Positions 42,111-53,067 of a stretch of DNA of 64,000 nucleotides are shown here, one piece after another. A program made the position numbers and the translations under genes. The stretch lies in assembly GCA_036832975.1 (NCBI GenBank), contig DAITQM010000006.1, forward strand, positions 1 through 64,000. The letters run 5' to 3'. Under the pieces are notes generated by a model. The model was not told the origin of the DNA, made no database searches, and saw nothing but the letters and a program-made list of their open reading frames with translations. Source of the stretch: DAITQM01 sp036832975 (GTDB lineage Bacteria; Pseudomonadota; Gammaproteobacteria; Xanthomonadales; Wenzhouxiangellaceae). Each line of letters begins with the position of its first letter. Position 1 is the stretch's first letter.

Positions 42111-43481
42111 ATGACCAGCAGCATACACATCGTGATCCTCGCCGCCGGGGCCGGCAAGCGCATGCGCTCGAACCGCCCCAAGGTGTTGCAGCTACTGGCC
42201 GGCCGGCCGCTTCTGGCGTATGTGATCGAGCGCGCCAAAACGCTGGCCCCGGCGTCGATCCGGATCGTGCACGGCGCTGGCGGGGCGGACATCAAAGCCG
42301 CCTTGCCGGATGCCGATCTCATCTGGTGCGAACAGCCAAAACCCCGTGGTACCGGTGATGCGCTGCGTTGCGGCCTCGACGGCCTGCCGGCGGCGGCGCG
42401 CGTTCTGGTGCTCTACGGCGACACACCGCTGACGCCCGCCGTCGATCTCGAAGCGCTGCTCGCCGCCGGCGCCGATCTGGCGGTGCTGAGCGCCGAACTG
42501 GACGAACCGGCCGGTTACGGGCGCATCGTCCGCGACGGGCATGGCCGCTTCGAGGCGATCGTCGAGGAACGCGACGCCGATCCGACGATCCGCGCGATCC
42601 GCGAAGTCAATACCGGAGTGATGACGGCGACCGCCGGTGACGTCCGCCGCTGGTTGGCGCGCTTGACGACCGACAACGCGCAAGGCGAATACCTGCTCAC
42701 CGATTGCATCGCCCTGGCCGCCGGTGAAGGAAAGCAGGTGATCGCGCTGGCGTCGAGCGCGCCGCTCGACTGCCTGGGCGCCAACGACCGCGCCGAACTC
42801 GCTCGCCTCGAACGGCGCCTGCAACAGATCCGCCGTGCCGCGGCACTGGCCGCCGGGATTGCGTTGCTCGACCCCGAACGCGTCGAAATCCGCGGCCGGC
42901 TCGAGGCCGGGCGCGACGTGACGATCGACACCGGCGTGATCCTCGAAGGCGACGTCCGGCTCGGCGATGAAGTGACGCTCGGCGCCGGCGTCATCGTCCG
43001 CGACAGCACGCTCGCCGCCGGTACCGTCGTCGAGCCGTATTCGGTGCTCGATGGCGTGCACAGCGAAGGGCCATGCCGGATCGGGCCGTTCGCCCGGCTC
43101 CGTCCCGGCACCGTGCTCGCCGCCGGTTCACGGGTCGGCAATTTCGTCGAGACCAAAAAGACCCGGCTCGGTAAAGACAGCAAGGCCAACCACTTGAGTT
43201 ATCTCGGCGACGCCGAAATCGGCGCAAAGGTCAATATCGGCGCCGGCACGATCACCTGCAATTACGACGGCCGCGACAAGCACCCAACGACGATCGGCGC
43301 CGGGGTTTTCATCGGCTCGAACAGCGCGCTGGTCGCGCCGTTGACGATCGGCGCCGATAGTCTGGTCGGCGCCGGCTCGGTGATCACCGAGGACGTGCCG
43401 GCCGCCAGCTTGGCCCTCGGACGCGGCCGGCAGGTCAACCTGCCGTGCCACGAGAAAAAAACAAAAAAGAAAGGAGGATAG
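42111..43481 (+). CDS. glmU: Bifunctional GlcNAc-1-P uridyltransferase/GlcN-1-P acetyltransferase
   Basis: 456 residues, usual GlmU length. VILAAGAGKRMRSNRPKVLQ near 7-26 is the uridyltransferase motif; the C-terminal left-handed beta helix shows hexapeptide repeats (VTLGAGVIVRDSTLAAGTVV) and KTRLGKDSKANHLSYLGDAE near 347-366 with the acetyltransferase His. Makes UDP-GlcNAc for peptidoglycan and LPS. Five bases before glmS, which supplies its pathway precursor. Confidence 0.97.
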   Translation: MTSSIHIVILAAGAGKRMRSNRPKVLQLLAGRPLLAYVIERAKTLAPASIRIVHGAGGADIKAALPDADLIWCEQPKPRGTGDALRCGLDGLPAAARVLVLYGDTPLTPAVDLEALLAAGADLAVLSAELDEPAGYGRIVRDGHGRFEAIVEERDADPTIRAIREVNTGVMTATAGDVRRWLARLTTDNAQGEYLLTDCIALAAGEGKQVIALASSAPLDCLGANDRAELARLERRLQQIRRAAALAAGIALLDPERVEIRGRLEAGRDVTIDTGVILEGDVRLGDEVTLGAGVIVRDSTLAAGTVVEPYSVLDGVHSEGPCRIGPFARLRPGTVLAAGSRVGNFVETKKTRLGKDSKANHLSYLGDAEIGAKVNIGAGTITCNYDGRDKHPTTIGAGVFIGSNSALVAPLTIGADSLVGAGSVITEDVPAASLALGRGRQVNLPCHEKKTKKKGG

Positions 43482-43485
43482 TCCG

Positions 43486-45315
<1,830 letters not shown>

Positions 45316-45329
45316 ACTGCAACAAAGAC

Positions 45330-45354
45330 GGGCCGACCGATCCGGCCCTTTTTT
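45330..45354 (+). terminator. Rho-independent terminator after glmS
   Basis: GGGCCG (45330-45335) pairs with CGGCCC (45343-45348) and is followed by TTTTTT (45349-45354), 15 bases past the glmS stop. Confidence 0.85.
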
Positions 45355-45380
45355 ATCTCGATGAACGACGGAATCGCCCC

Positions 45381-45788
45381 ATGAAACGCCATCGCCGACC
45401 GACCGACGAAGCCGAAATCAACATCACCCCGATGCTCGATATCGTCTTTATCATGTTGATTTTCTTCATTGTGACCACCTCGTTCGTCAAAGAGCGCGGC
45501 CTCGATATCGCCCGCCCGACGCAGGCCGAAGCGCCGCCGCCGAAAGAAGAAAAAGGCCCGATCGTCGTCAAAATCAGCAGCAACAGCGAGATCAAGGTCG
45601 GTGACCGGACGGTCAACCCCGACGCGATCCGCGCCAATCTCGAACGCGAGCGCGCCGCCAAGCCCGAATCGCCGCTGATCATCGCCGCCGACCCGGACGC
45701 CGAGGTCAACGCCGTCGTGATGGTGCTCGACGCCGCCAAAATCGCCGGCATTGCGCGGATCAATCTGGCGACGATCCGTAATAACTGA
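45381..45788 (+). CDS. ExbD/TolR family biopolymer transport protein
   Basis: 135 residues. ITPMLDIVFIMLIFFIVTTS near 15-34 is the single membrane helix with the conserved Asp that works with ExbB in proton-driven energisation of TonB receptors. The rest is a periplasmic domain (PLIIAADPDAEVNAVVMVLD). It starts only 27 bases after the glmS terminator and no exbB or tonB is beside it, so partners must lie elsewhere. Confidence 0.92.
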   Translation: MKRHRRPTDEAEINITPMLDIVFIMLIFFIVTTSFVKERGLDIARPTQAEAPPPKEEKGPIVVKISSNSEIKVGDRTVNPDAIRANLERERAAKPESPLIIAADPDAEVNAVVMVLDAAKIAGIARINLATIRNN

Positions 45789-45897
45789 ATCAGCGTCTGG
45801 GAGGCCGCCTCCCGGGAGGCTTGCCGACGTGGGGGCAGGGGGCCGCTGTCACCTGGCTGTCAAGTCGAGGTGGCAGCATTCCGTCTTCCGAGAACCA

Positions 45898-46056
45898 TTA
45901 GCAGGCTGTTGAAAAACAGCCTGCTAATCCGGGCCACGGATGGCCCGGCGAAATCAGGCGCTCCTTAGCGGCTGATTTCGGGAGCGCAGCGCAAGTCGCG
46001 CCTTTCGCAAGCGACGTTGAAAAACGCCAGGATGGCGTTTTTTCAACAACCTGTTA
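45898..46056 (+). repeat. Multi-hairpin dispersed repeat, copy 3 (complete)
   Basis: Same orientation as copy 1 and with the second end hairpin (GTTGAAAAACGCCAGGATGGC and TTTTTTCAAC region) that copy 1 lacks. It lies between the exbD-like stop and the start of the giant nuclease gene at 46076, so the nuclease leader would begin in or after the repeat. Confidence 0.9.
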
Positions 46057-46075
46057 AACCTGATTGGGGTATCGC

Positions 46076-49000
46076 ATGAACATTGCACAGCGCGGCGCGC
46101 AGGCGGCTCTGTGGGCTGGCCTGTGCGCCTTGGCGCAGATCACGGCCGCCGCACCAACACCGGTTTTCGTCAACGAACTGCATTACGACAACACCGGGGC
46201 CGACACGGGCGAGGGGGTTGAGATCGCCGGTCCGGCGGGTACCGATCTGGCCGGTTGGAGTGTCGTGTTGTACAACGGCAATGGCGGCACGGCGTACGAC
46301 ACCATCGCCTTGAGCGGCACGATCCCCGATCAGTGCGGCGGCTTCGGCACCCTGTGGTTTCCTCGCGCCAACATCCAGAACGGCGTGCCCGATGGCCTGG
46401 CCCTGGTCGACGATCTGAGTGGCGTGGTGCAGTTTCTGAGCTACGAAGGCGTGTTCGTCGCTGTCGGCGGTCCGGCCGATGGCCTGACCAGCACCGATCT
46501 CGGCGTGTTCGAGCCCGGCTCCGACGCGATCGGCATGTCGCTGCAACGGACCGGCACCGGCAACGTGGCCGAGGACTTCATCTGGAGCGGTCCGGCGACG
46601 GCCTCGCCCGGCGCCTGCAATGCCGGCCAGACTTTTGTCGCCGCGCTGCAGCCGGAACTGCTGCTCAGCGAGATCGTGGTCACACCCACCGGCGGCGAAT
46701 ACCTCGAAATCTTCAACCCCAACGCCGCGCCCGTCGATCTGAGTGACGTGTACCTGACCGACGCCACCTTCGCCGGCGGCGGCACCTTCTACTACAACAT
46801 CGTCACCGGCAACCTGACGCTCGCCGGCGGCGGCGGCTTCGGCGATTTCCATGCCCGCTTCCCGGACGGCGCCAGCATTGCCCCCGGTCAATATCAGACC
46901 GTGGCGCTCACCGGTTCGGACGCCTTCTTCGCGACTTACGGCCAGAGCCCGGACTACGAACTGTTCGAAGATGGTATGGCGGCTGATGCCGTGCCCGACA
47001 TGCGCGAGGCGCTGCCCGGCTCGATCAACGCCCAGGGCGCGCTGAGCAACGACGGCGAGGTGGCTATCCTCTACACCTGGGATGGCGTTGGCGATCTGCT
47101 GACCGATCTGGACTACGCCGTGTGGGGCGACAAGGCCGAGGCGGTGGACAAGTCCGGCGTCGCCGTCGACGGCCCCGACGCCGACGGTCTCGCTTCCACC
47201 TATCTGAACGACACGCCCATCGCCAACCAGGATATCGTCGCGCCGGCGGCGCATGCCGTCGGCGACAGCTTCCAGCGCGAAGACCTGTTCGAGGGCAGCG
47301 AGATCAGCACCGGCGGCAATGGCGCCAATGGCCATGACGAAACGTCAGAGGACTTCACCAACACCTGGTGTCAGGGTCCGGCCACGCCGGGTGCGATGAC
47401 CGTGTGCAACGCGCCACCGGCAGCGGGCGTGATCATCAACGAAATCAACGCCGATCCTGATGCCACGGGCGGCGATGCCAACGGCGACGGGACGGTCAAC
47501 ACCACCAACGACGAATTCGTCGAGATCGTCAACAACACCGGCGCCCCGCTGGATATGTCGGGTTGGACCCTGTCCGACGGCGTCAGCGTGCGCCATACTT
47601 TCCCCGCCGGCACGGTCATCGCCGAGCAGTGCGCGGTGGTGGTATTTGCCGGTGGTACGCCCACCGGCGTGTTCGGCGGCGCCACCGTGCAGGTGGCCAG
47701 TTCCGGCGCGCTCGGCCTGAACAACACCGGCGACAGCATAACCGTCAACGACGGCCTGATCGACCGCGCGATCGCCGCCTACGGCGCCGAAGGCGGCAAC
47801 AACCAGTCGCTGACCCTCGATCCCGATATCACCGGTATACCGCCTTACGTGCAGCACAGCATCGCCACCGGTTCCGGCGGCGCGCTGTTCTCGCCCGGCA
47901 CGCGCATCGACGGCGGCAATTTGCCCGGCTGCATCGTCGCCCCGCCCATCGTCATCAACGAAATCCATGCCGATCCCGATAACACGGGCGGCGATGCCAA
48001 TGGCGACGGCGTGCTCAACACCAGCAACGACGAATTCGTCGAAATCTACAACAACACCGGCGCGCCGCTCGATCTCTCGGGCTGGACGCTGGCCGACGTT
48101 GTCGGCGTGCGCCATACTTTCCCCGCCGGCACGGTCATCGCTGACCGCTGCGCCGTGACCGTCTTCGGTGGCGGTACGCCGACCGGCGGTTTCGGCGGCG
48201 CCACGACGCAAACCGCCAGCACCGGCACCCTGGGCCTGAACAACGGCGGCGATACCGTGACCCTCAACGACGGTTCCACCGATCGCGCCAGCGTCGTTTA
48301 TGGCGCCGAGGGCGGCAACAATCAGTCGCTGACCCTCGATCCCGACATCCTCGGGACGAATTATGTGCAGCACAGCGTCGCCACCGGTTCGGCCGGCGCC
48401 TTGTACTCACCGGGCACACTGATCAACGGCGCCAACTTTGCCGGTTGCACCCCGCCGCCTCCGGTGCTGGTGTGCGGTGCGGCGGCCACTCCCATCCATG
48501 CGGTGCAGGGTAATGGAGCGACCAGCCCGCTGGCCGGCAGCCCGGTGCAGGTCGAAGGCGTGGTGGTGGCCGACTTCCAGGGCGCGAGCGCGCTCAGCGG
48601 CTTCTTCCTGCAGGAAGAGGATGCCGACGTCGATGCCGATCCGGCCACTTCGGAAGGCGTCTTCATTTTCGACAGCACTTTCGGCGTGGATGTACAGACC
48701 GGCGACCGGGTGCGCGTCGCCGGCACGGTGGAAGAATTCAACGAAAACACCGAAATCAGCAGTGTCAACGGGGTGGCGGTGTGCGCCAGCGGTGTACTCG
48801 GCGAGGTGACGCGCACCGATCTGACCCTGCCGGTGGCCACCCTCGACGATCTGGAAGCGCTCGAGGGTATGTGGGTGCGCATGGCCCAGGCGCTGACCGT
48901 CAGCGACGTCTTCGATATCGTGCGTTTCGGCGAGTTCGTGGCCTCGAACGGCCGGCTGTACACGCCCACCCAGATCGTCGCACCGGGCGCGCCGGCGCAG

Positions 49001-51457
49001 GCTCAGGATGCAGCCAATCTGCTGAACCAGGTCGTGGTCGACGATGCCCGCAACGGCGCCAATCAGATGCCGTTCGTGGTCGGCGCGGACGATACCAATC
49101 CGCTCGACGCGCAAAATCCGGTGCGCAACGGCTTTACCCTCACCAACCTGGAAGGGGCGCTCAATTTCGCTTTCGGCGACTATCGCATCCAGCCGACCCA
49201 ACCGCTGGTCTTCGACGAGGCGGCCAATCCACGGCCCGGCCCGCCGGCGCCGCCGGCGAGCGATCTACGCCTGGCCAGTTTCAACGTCTTCAACTTCTTC
49301 ACCACGCTCGACGTGCCCGGCAACACCTGCGGCCCCAATGCGCTGAGTTGCCGCGGCGCCAACACCGCCGGCGAACTGACGCGCCAGACCGACAAACTGG
49401 TCACCGCCCTGATCGGTCTAAACGCCGACGTGGTGGCCTTGATCGAGGTGGAGAACGACAGCGACGACAGCACGCTGCAACGGATCGTGAATTCGCTCAA
49501 CAGCGCCGCCGGCAGCAGTGTGTGGCAATTCATTGCCAGCGGCTTCCTCGGCACCGATGCGATCAAACCGGCGTTCATCTACCGCACCGACCGCGCTCGG
49601 CCGGTGGGGCCCTTCGCCGTTCTCGACGAGACGGTCGATCCGCGCTTCGACACCAGCCGCCAGCGGCCGAGCGTGGCGCAGACCTTCGCTGACACCAACA
49701 ACGGCATGGTCAATGTGGTCGTCAACCATCTGCGTTCCAAGGGCAGTTGCCCCAACGACGGCAGCGCCAACGACGACAACGGCGACGGCCAGGCCTGCTG
49801 GAATCAGTGGCGCACTTTGTCGATGCAGGCCATGGTCGACTGGCTGCCCACCGATCCCACCGGCCAGGGCGACCCCGACTTCCTGCTCGTCGGCGATTTC
49901 AACTCCTATGCCCAGGAAGACCCCCTGCAGGTATTGGCCGCGGCCGGCTTCAGCAACCTCGAAATCCAGTTCAACGGCGGCAACCCGGCGGTATACAGTT
50001 TTACTATCTTCGGGCTGGCCGGGTCGCTCGACCACGCCATCGCCAACGCCAGCATCGCGGCTCAAGTGAGCGACACGCAGACCTGGCACATCAACGCCGA
50101 CGAGTACGTGGGCTTCGATTTCAACGAAGAGGACTTGCCGGGGTCGGGCGGCGTCAACCTGCCCAAGCCGGCCAATTTCTACAACGTCGATCCCTATCGC
50201 ACGTCCGACCACGATCCCTTGCTGATCAGCCTTGATCTGAACTCGGAAGTGACCGCCGGCTTCACGCTGGCCAACAGCAACGTGGCCGAGAGCGCGGGCA
50301 CGCTCAACCTGGCGCTGAACCTCGATCGTGCTCCAATCTTCGACGTGCAGTTGCGCGTGCAGAGCACCGGCGGCACAGCCACCGCGGGCACCGACTACAC
50401 CGCTGTCGATCAGGTGATCACCATACTCGCCGGCACCACCAGCCGCAGCGTACCGCTGACCCTCTTGCAAGATGCGCTGGTGGAGGGCAGCGAGACGGTG
50501 GTGCTGACTGTGAGCGACGTACTGGGTGCGGCCATCGGCGCATCGTCCACACATCAAGTGACGATCACCGACGATGACGCGCCCGGCGCCGTCGTCACGC
50601 CGACCAGCGGCCTGGTCACCACCGAGGGCGGCGGCACTGCGGTCTTCACCGTGGTGCTGACCTCGGCGCCCACCGCCACAGTGAATATTCCGCTGGTCAG
50701 CGGCAATCCGGCCGAGGGCGATGTCAGCACGGCCATGCTCAGCTTCGACAGCGGCAACTGGAGCGTGCCCCAGCCCGTCACTGTCACCGGTGTGGATGAC
50801 GCCGTACTCGACGGTGATCAGCCCTACACCATCCAGGTCGGCCCGGCCGCCAGCAACGACCCTTTCTGGCAGGGTCTGGTCCTGAGCGACGTCGCCGTGA
50901 CCAATCTCGACGATGAAACCGCCGTGACGCTGATCAGCGGACCCACCGCCACCGGCAGCGGTGCCGCTGCCATCAGCTTCACCGGTGGCGGCCCGCTGTG
51001 CACCTTCGATCCGGTGGCCACCGGCTTCGTCAACGTGAGCAGCGTGGCCGTGCCGCCGCCGGCCGGTCTGATCTTCCCGCACGGTCTGGTGCAGTTGCAG
51101 ATCAGCGGCTGCAACGTCGGCGGCAGCGTTACCTTTGAATTGATGTTGCCGCAGGCGCTGGGTGAGAACAGCCGACTGTGGAAATTCGGCAACCCCGGCA
51201 ACGGCGGTCCCGACCAGTGGTTCGAATTCCCGGCCGTCATCGCCGGAGACACCGTCACCTATACCCTCACCGACGGCGGCCCCGGCGACGGCGACGGCAG
51301 CGCCAACGGCGAAATCGTCGATCCCGCCGGCCCGACGCTGGCCGGCGTCCAAGCCGTGCCGGTCCCGGTCTTCGACCGCCGCAGCCTGTGGTGGCTCATA
51401 CTGGCGCTGTTCGCCACCGGTGCCGCCTTCGCCCGGCACCGCTGGTCCAGTTCCTGA
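46076..51457 (+). CDS. Giant extracellular nuclease with lamin-tail, Calx-beta and C-terminal anchor domains
   Basis: 1793 residues from ATG 46076. Signal peptide, then four lamin-tail-type domains (FVNELHYDN, LLSEIVVTP, IINEINADPDATGGDANGDG, VINEIHADPDNTGGDANGDG); the last two are a recent tandem duplication of about 175 residues. A NucH-type OB region (CGAAATPIHAVQG near 802) precedes an endonuclease/exonuclease/phosphatase domain: LASFNVFNFFTT, LIEVEND, NHLRSKGS, GDFNSY and TSDHDP. A Calx-beta repeat (AESAGTLNLALNLDRAP) and a choice-of-anchor-like segment ending DGSANGEIVDPAGP follow. The C-terminus VPVPVFDRRSLWWLILALFA then an Arg-rich end acts as a sorting signal like IPTL-CTERM. Likely degrades extracellular DNA at the surface. 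Confidence 0.9.
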   Translation: MNIAQRGAQAALWAGLCALAQITAAAPTPVFVNELHYDNTGADTGEGVEIAGPAGTDLAGWSVVLYNGNGGTAYDTIALSGTIPDQCGGFGTLWFPRANIQNGVPDGLALVDDLSGVVQFLSYEGVFVAVGGPADGLTSTDLGVFEPGSDAIGMSLQRTGTGNVAEDFIWSGPATASPGACNAGQTFVAALQPELLLSEIVVTPTGGEYLEIFNPNAAPVDLSDVYLTDATFAGGGTFYYNIVTGNLTLAGGGGFGDFHARFPDGASIAPGQYQTVALTGSDAFFATYGQSPDYELFEDGMAADAVPDMREALPGSINAQGALSNDGEVAILYTWDGVGDLLTDLDYAVWGDKAEAVDKSGVAVDGPDADGLASTYLNDTPIANQDIVAPAAHAVGDSFQREDLFEGSEISTGGNGANGHDETSEDFTNTWCQGPATPGAMTVCNAPPAAGVIINEINADPDATGGDANGDGTVNTTNDEFVEIVNNTGAPLDMSGWTLSDGVSVRHTFPAGTVIAEQCAVVVFAGGTPTGVFGGATVQVASSGALGLNNTGDSITVNDGLIDRAIAAYGAEGGNNQSLTLDPDITGIPPYVQHSIATGSGGALFSPGTRIDGGNLPGCIVAPPIVINEIHADPDNTGGDANGDGVLNTSNDEFVEIYNNTGAPLDLSGWTLADVVGVRHTFPAGTVIADRCAVTVFGGGTPTGGFGGATTQTASTGTLGLNNGGDTVTLNDGSTDRASVVYGAEGGNNQSLTLDPDILGTNYVQHSVATGSAGALYSPGTLINGANFAGCTPPPPVLVCGAAATPIHAVQGNGATSPLAGSPVQVEGVVVADFQGASALSGFFLQEEDADVDADPATSEGVFIFDSTFGVDVQTGDRVRVAGTVEEFNENTEISSVNGVAVCASGVLGEVTRTDLTLPVATLDDLEALEGMWVRMAQALTVSDVFDIVRFGEFVASNGRLYTPTQIVAPGAPAQAQDAANLLNQVVVDDARNGANQMPFVVGADDTNPLDAQNPVRNGFTLTNLEGALNFAFGDYRIQPTQPLVFDEAANPRPGPPAPPASDLRLASFNVFNFFTTLDVPGNTCGPNALSCRGANTAGELTRQTDKLVTALIGLNADVVALIEVENDSDDSTLQRIVNSLNSAAGSSVWQFIASGFLGTDAIKPAFIYRTDRARPVGPFAVLDETVDPRFDTSRQRPSVAQTFADTNNGMVNVVVNHLRSKGSCPNDGSANDDNGDGQACWNQWRTLSMQAMVDWLPTDPTGQGDPDFLLVGDFNSYAQEDPLQVLAAAGFSNLEIQFNGGNPAVYSFTIFGLAGSLDHAIANASIAAQVSDTQTWHINADEYVGFDFNEEDLPGSGGVNLPKPANFYNVDPYRTSDHDPLLISLDLNSEVTAGFTLANSNVAESAGTLNLALNLDRAPIFDVQLRVQSTGGTATAGTDYTAVDQVITILAGTTSRSVPLTLLQDALVEGSETVVLTVSDVLGAAIGASSTHQVTITDDDAPGAVVTPTSGLVTTEGGGTAVFTVVLTSAPTATVNIPLVSGNPAEGDVSTAMLSFDSGNWSVPQPVTVTGVDDAVLDGDQPYTIQVGPAASNDPFWQGLVLSDVAVTNLDDETAVTLISGPTATGSGAAAISFTGGGPLCTFDPVATGFVNVSSVAVPPPAGLIFPHGLVQLQISGCNVGGSVTFELMLPQALGENSRLWKFGNPGNGGPDQWFEFPAVIAGDTVTYTLTDGGPGDGDGSANGEIVDPAGPTLAGVQAVPVPVFDRRSLWWLILALFATGAAFARHRWSSS

Positions 51458-51546
51458 AACAGCACATGACGCCATCGGCCACTCACTACCCCCTTCTTCC
51501 GGGGCCAGCCGCGAGCGTTCGCGCATCTCGGTTTTCAGTGAAGGAA

Positions 51547-52303
51547 TTACTCACCCAAGCGCTGCAGGGCCTGCCGGACTAGATCGGGGGCCAGCCAGGA
51601 ACCTTCCGCGATCAACCGTTCCACAAGCGGTCGGGCTTCTTGAATCAGACCGGCTTGGCGTGCACGCAGAATAACGCCGAGAGTGCCGATCAAAGGTACG
51701 CCATGGACCTTCGCCGTTGCACGCGCTTCCGCATCGTCCAGCACTGCGCGATGTCCATTGGCCAGACAATGGGCAAGGACTTGGGTTTCACCCGCGCCCA
51801 GGTCCCATCCAAGCATCGAGGATGGGACTGGTAAGTTCGGTGCCAGGCGAGGTTGAACCCAGTTGAGTATACCCGCGTCCAATTCTGCCGGTATGCCGGC
51901 CGCCACTTCGTCCATGACTGCTCGTGGTACGATGATCCGCAACGCCAAGCCTTCAAGCAGGTCGAGACGATCCAGCTTGCCAAGTGCACTCCGTCACTAA
52001 TATTGTCACGTTCAGAGCGCGCCCGCGCCGCCAGTGGAAGGTGCGCCCCGCAGTGAATGGCCTCCACCCTTTACAAGGGTCGCAACGCAGCACTGGCGGC
52101 GCCGGCGCGCTCCCTCCGGGCGGCCCGGAAAGGGGTCATCCGCGGCGTTATGGCTCTTGGCAAGGGAATCACCCTTCCCTACGAGCCATGCCTTGCGTCT
52201 AACCCCTTTCCGAGCCGCTGAATGTCACAATATTAGTGACGGAGTGCACTAGCTGGATCAGTGGCGAGGCATTAACGACCCAGGCTGCCTCAGTTGCCGG
52301 CAA
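51547..52303 (-). pseudogene. DUF3368 (PIN-like) toxin gene split by a MITE
   Basis: Upstream part, from a probable TTG at 52303, reads MPATEAAWVVNASPLIQL; downstream part continues GKLDRLDLLEGLALRIIVP and AVMDEVAAGIPAELDAG to QRLGE. Joined, they give the DUF3368 PIN-fold order with the first acidic-site region replaced by VNASPLI. A 268-bp element sits between codons for Leu-Gly. Downstream of the insertion a 133-codon frame stays open but lacks the N-terminal nuclease part. Paired with the UPF0175 antitoxin gene, which it overlaps by 14 bases. Confidence 0.85.
51983..52250. mobile_element. 268-bp MITE with ~32-bp terminal inverted repeats
   Basis: Both ends begin AGTGCACTCCGTCACTAA and match inward for about 32 bases with two differences. 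Inside are further nested inverted repeats: CCGCCAGTG/CACTGGCGG, GGAAAGGGGT/ACCCCTTTCC and ATGGCTC/GAGCCAT. No open frame of note. Removing it restores the DUF3368 reading frame (CAGCTTGGC). No clear target duplication beyond perhaps CT. Non-autonomous; the transposase that moves it is unknown. Confidence 0.9.
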
Positions 52304-52541
52304 GCTCCGCCTCCAGTTCGTCGGCAGACAGTTGGATGGCGGGTACCCTCCGGCGACGCAACTCTTCGATGAATGCGGCGCGGCTTAAACCCGCAATCTC
52401 TGCGGCTTTGCCCTGAGAGATGCGCTGCTCCGCATACCACTGCACAGCGGCGGCGATACGCATTTCCTTGGCGAAGTCAGCCGGCGAAAGGCGCAAGGCG
52501 GAAAAAATGGCTTCGGGCAATTCTATGGCCAGTTGTGTCAT
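52290..52541 (-). CDS. UPF0175 family antitoxin
   Basis: 83 residues, complete: LAIELPEAIFSALRLSPADF, then a helix-turn-helix-like QGKAAEIAGLSRAAFIEELR and the family end RVPAIQLSADELEAEL. UPF0175 proteins pair with DUF3368 PIN toxins; the partner gene downstream is broken by a MITE. Confidence 0.9.
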   Translation of the reverse strand: MTQLAIELPEAIFSALRLSPADFAKEMRIAAAVQWYAEQRISQGKAAEIAGLSRAAFIEELRRRRVPAIQLSADELEAELAGN

Positions 52542-52742
52542 AAAGGATCTCTTTCAGTCTGCCTCATGGCTCGATTTTCCGTTATTTTCTCACCAAAGGG
52601 AAGGGAGGAGAGCGTGGACGAGGAGAGCCTGGACAACCGCCGAAAATCCGCCTCCCCTCTCCTAAGCGGTACATGCGCCGATCCAGGACACGATCAAACC
52701 GTCAAGATCAAACCAGTACGAACCTTGAAGTAGACTCCAGAG

Positions 52743-53000
52743 TCAAGAGCCAATCGAGGACAGCCAATCGAGAAGCTGGCGCTCGATGCTGCCGTTGGCG
52801 CGGTCGGCGTGGATCTGGCAGCCGAGCTGGGACTGGCTGGTGAAGATGATGTCATAGCCCCGGCGCACGGCGCAGTGCCCCCTGGACGAAGCGCCACACC
52901 GGGGCGTAACTGCCGGGATAGCCAAAGCGTAACCGCAACGTCTGGTGGATCTTCTTGATCCGGATGCCGGTGGTTGCCCTCTGGTGCAGCTTGGCCACGG
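52743..53000 (-). pseudogene. Possible transposase fragment
   Basis: On the minus strand, one frame reads AKLHQRATTGIRIKKIHQTL then RLRFGYPGSYAPVWRFVQGA, which recalls the helix-turn-helix region of IS21-type IstA transposases (TxxRIHE..L....GSYxxVxRFV). It stops soon after, and a second frame with QLGCQIHADRANGSIERQLL continues. No insertion sequence ends were found. The rest of 52542-53067 holds nothing else recognisable. Confidence 0.25.
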
Positions 53001-53067
53001 TGCGCCAGCCTTGATTGCTTTTATGGTGCGTTTCGCGGGCGGTTGAGCCGTCTGATCGATCTGCAAT

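Noticed and set aside
49418..51526. 702-codon minus-strand frame opposite the nuclease
   Set aside because: Shadow frame; repetitive composition reflects the nuclease gene.
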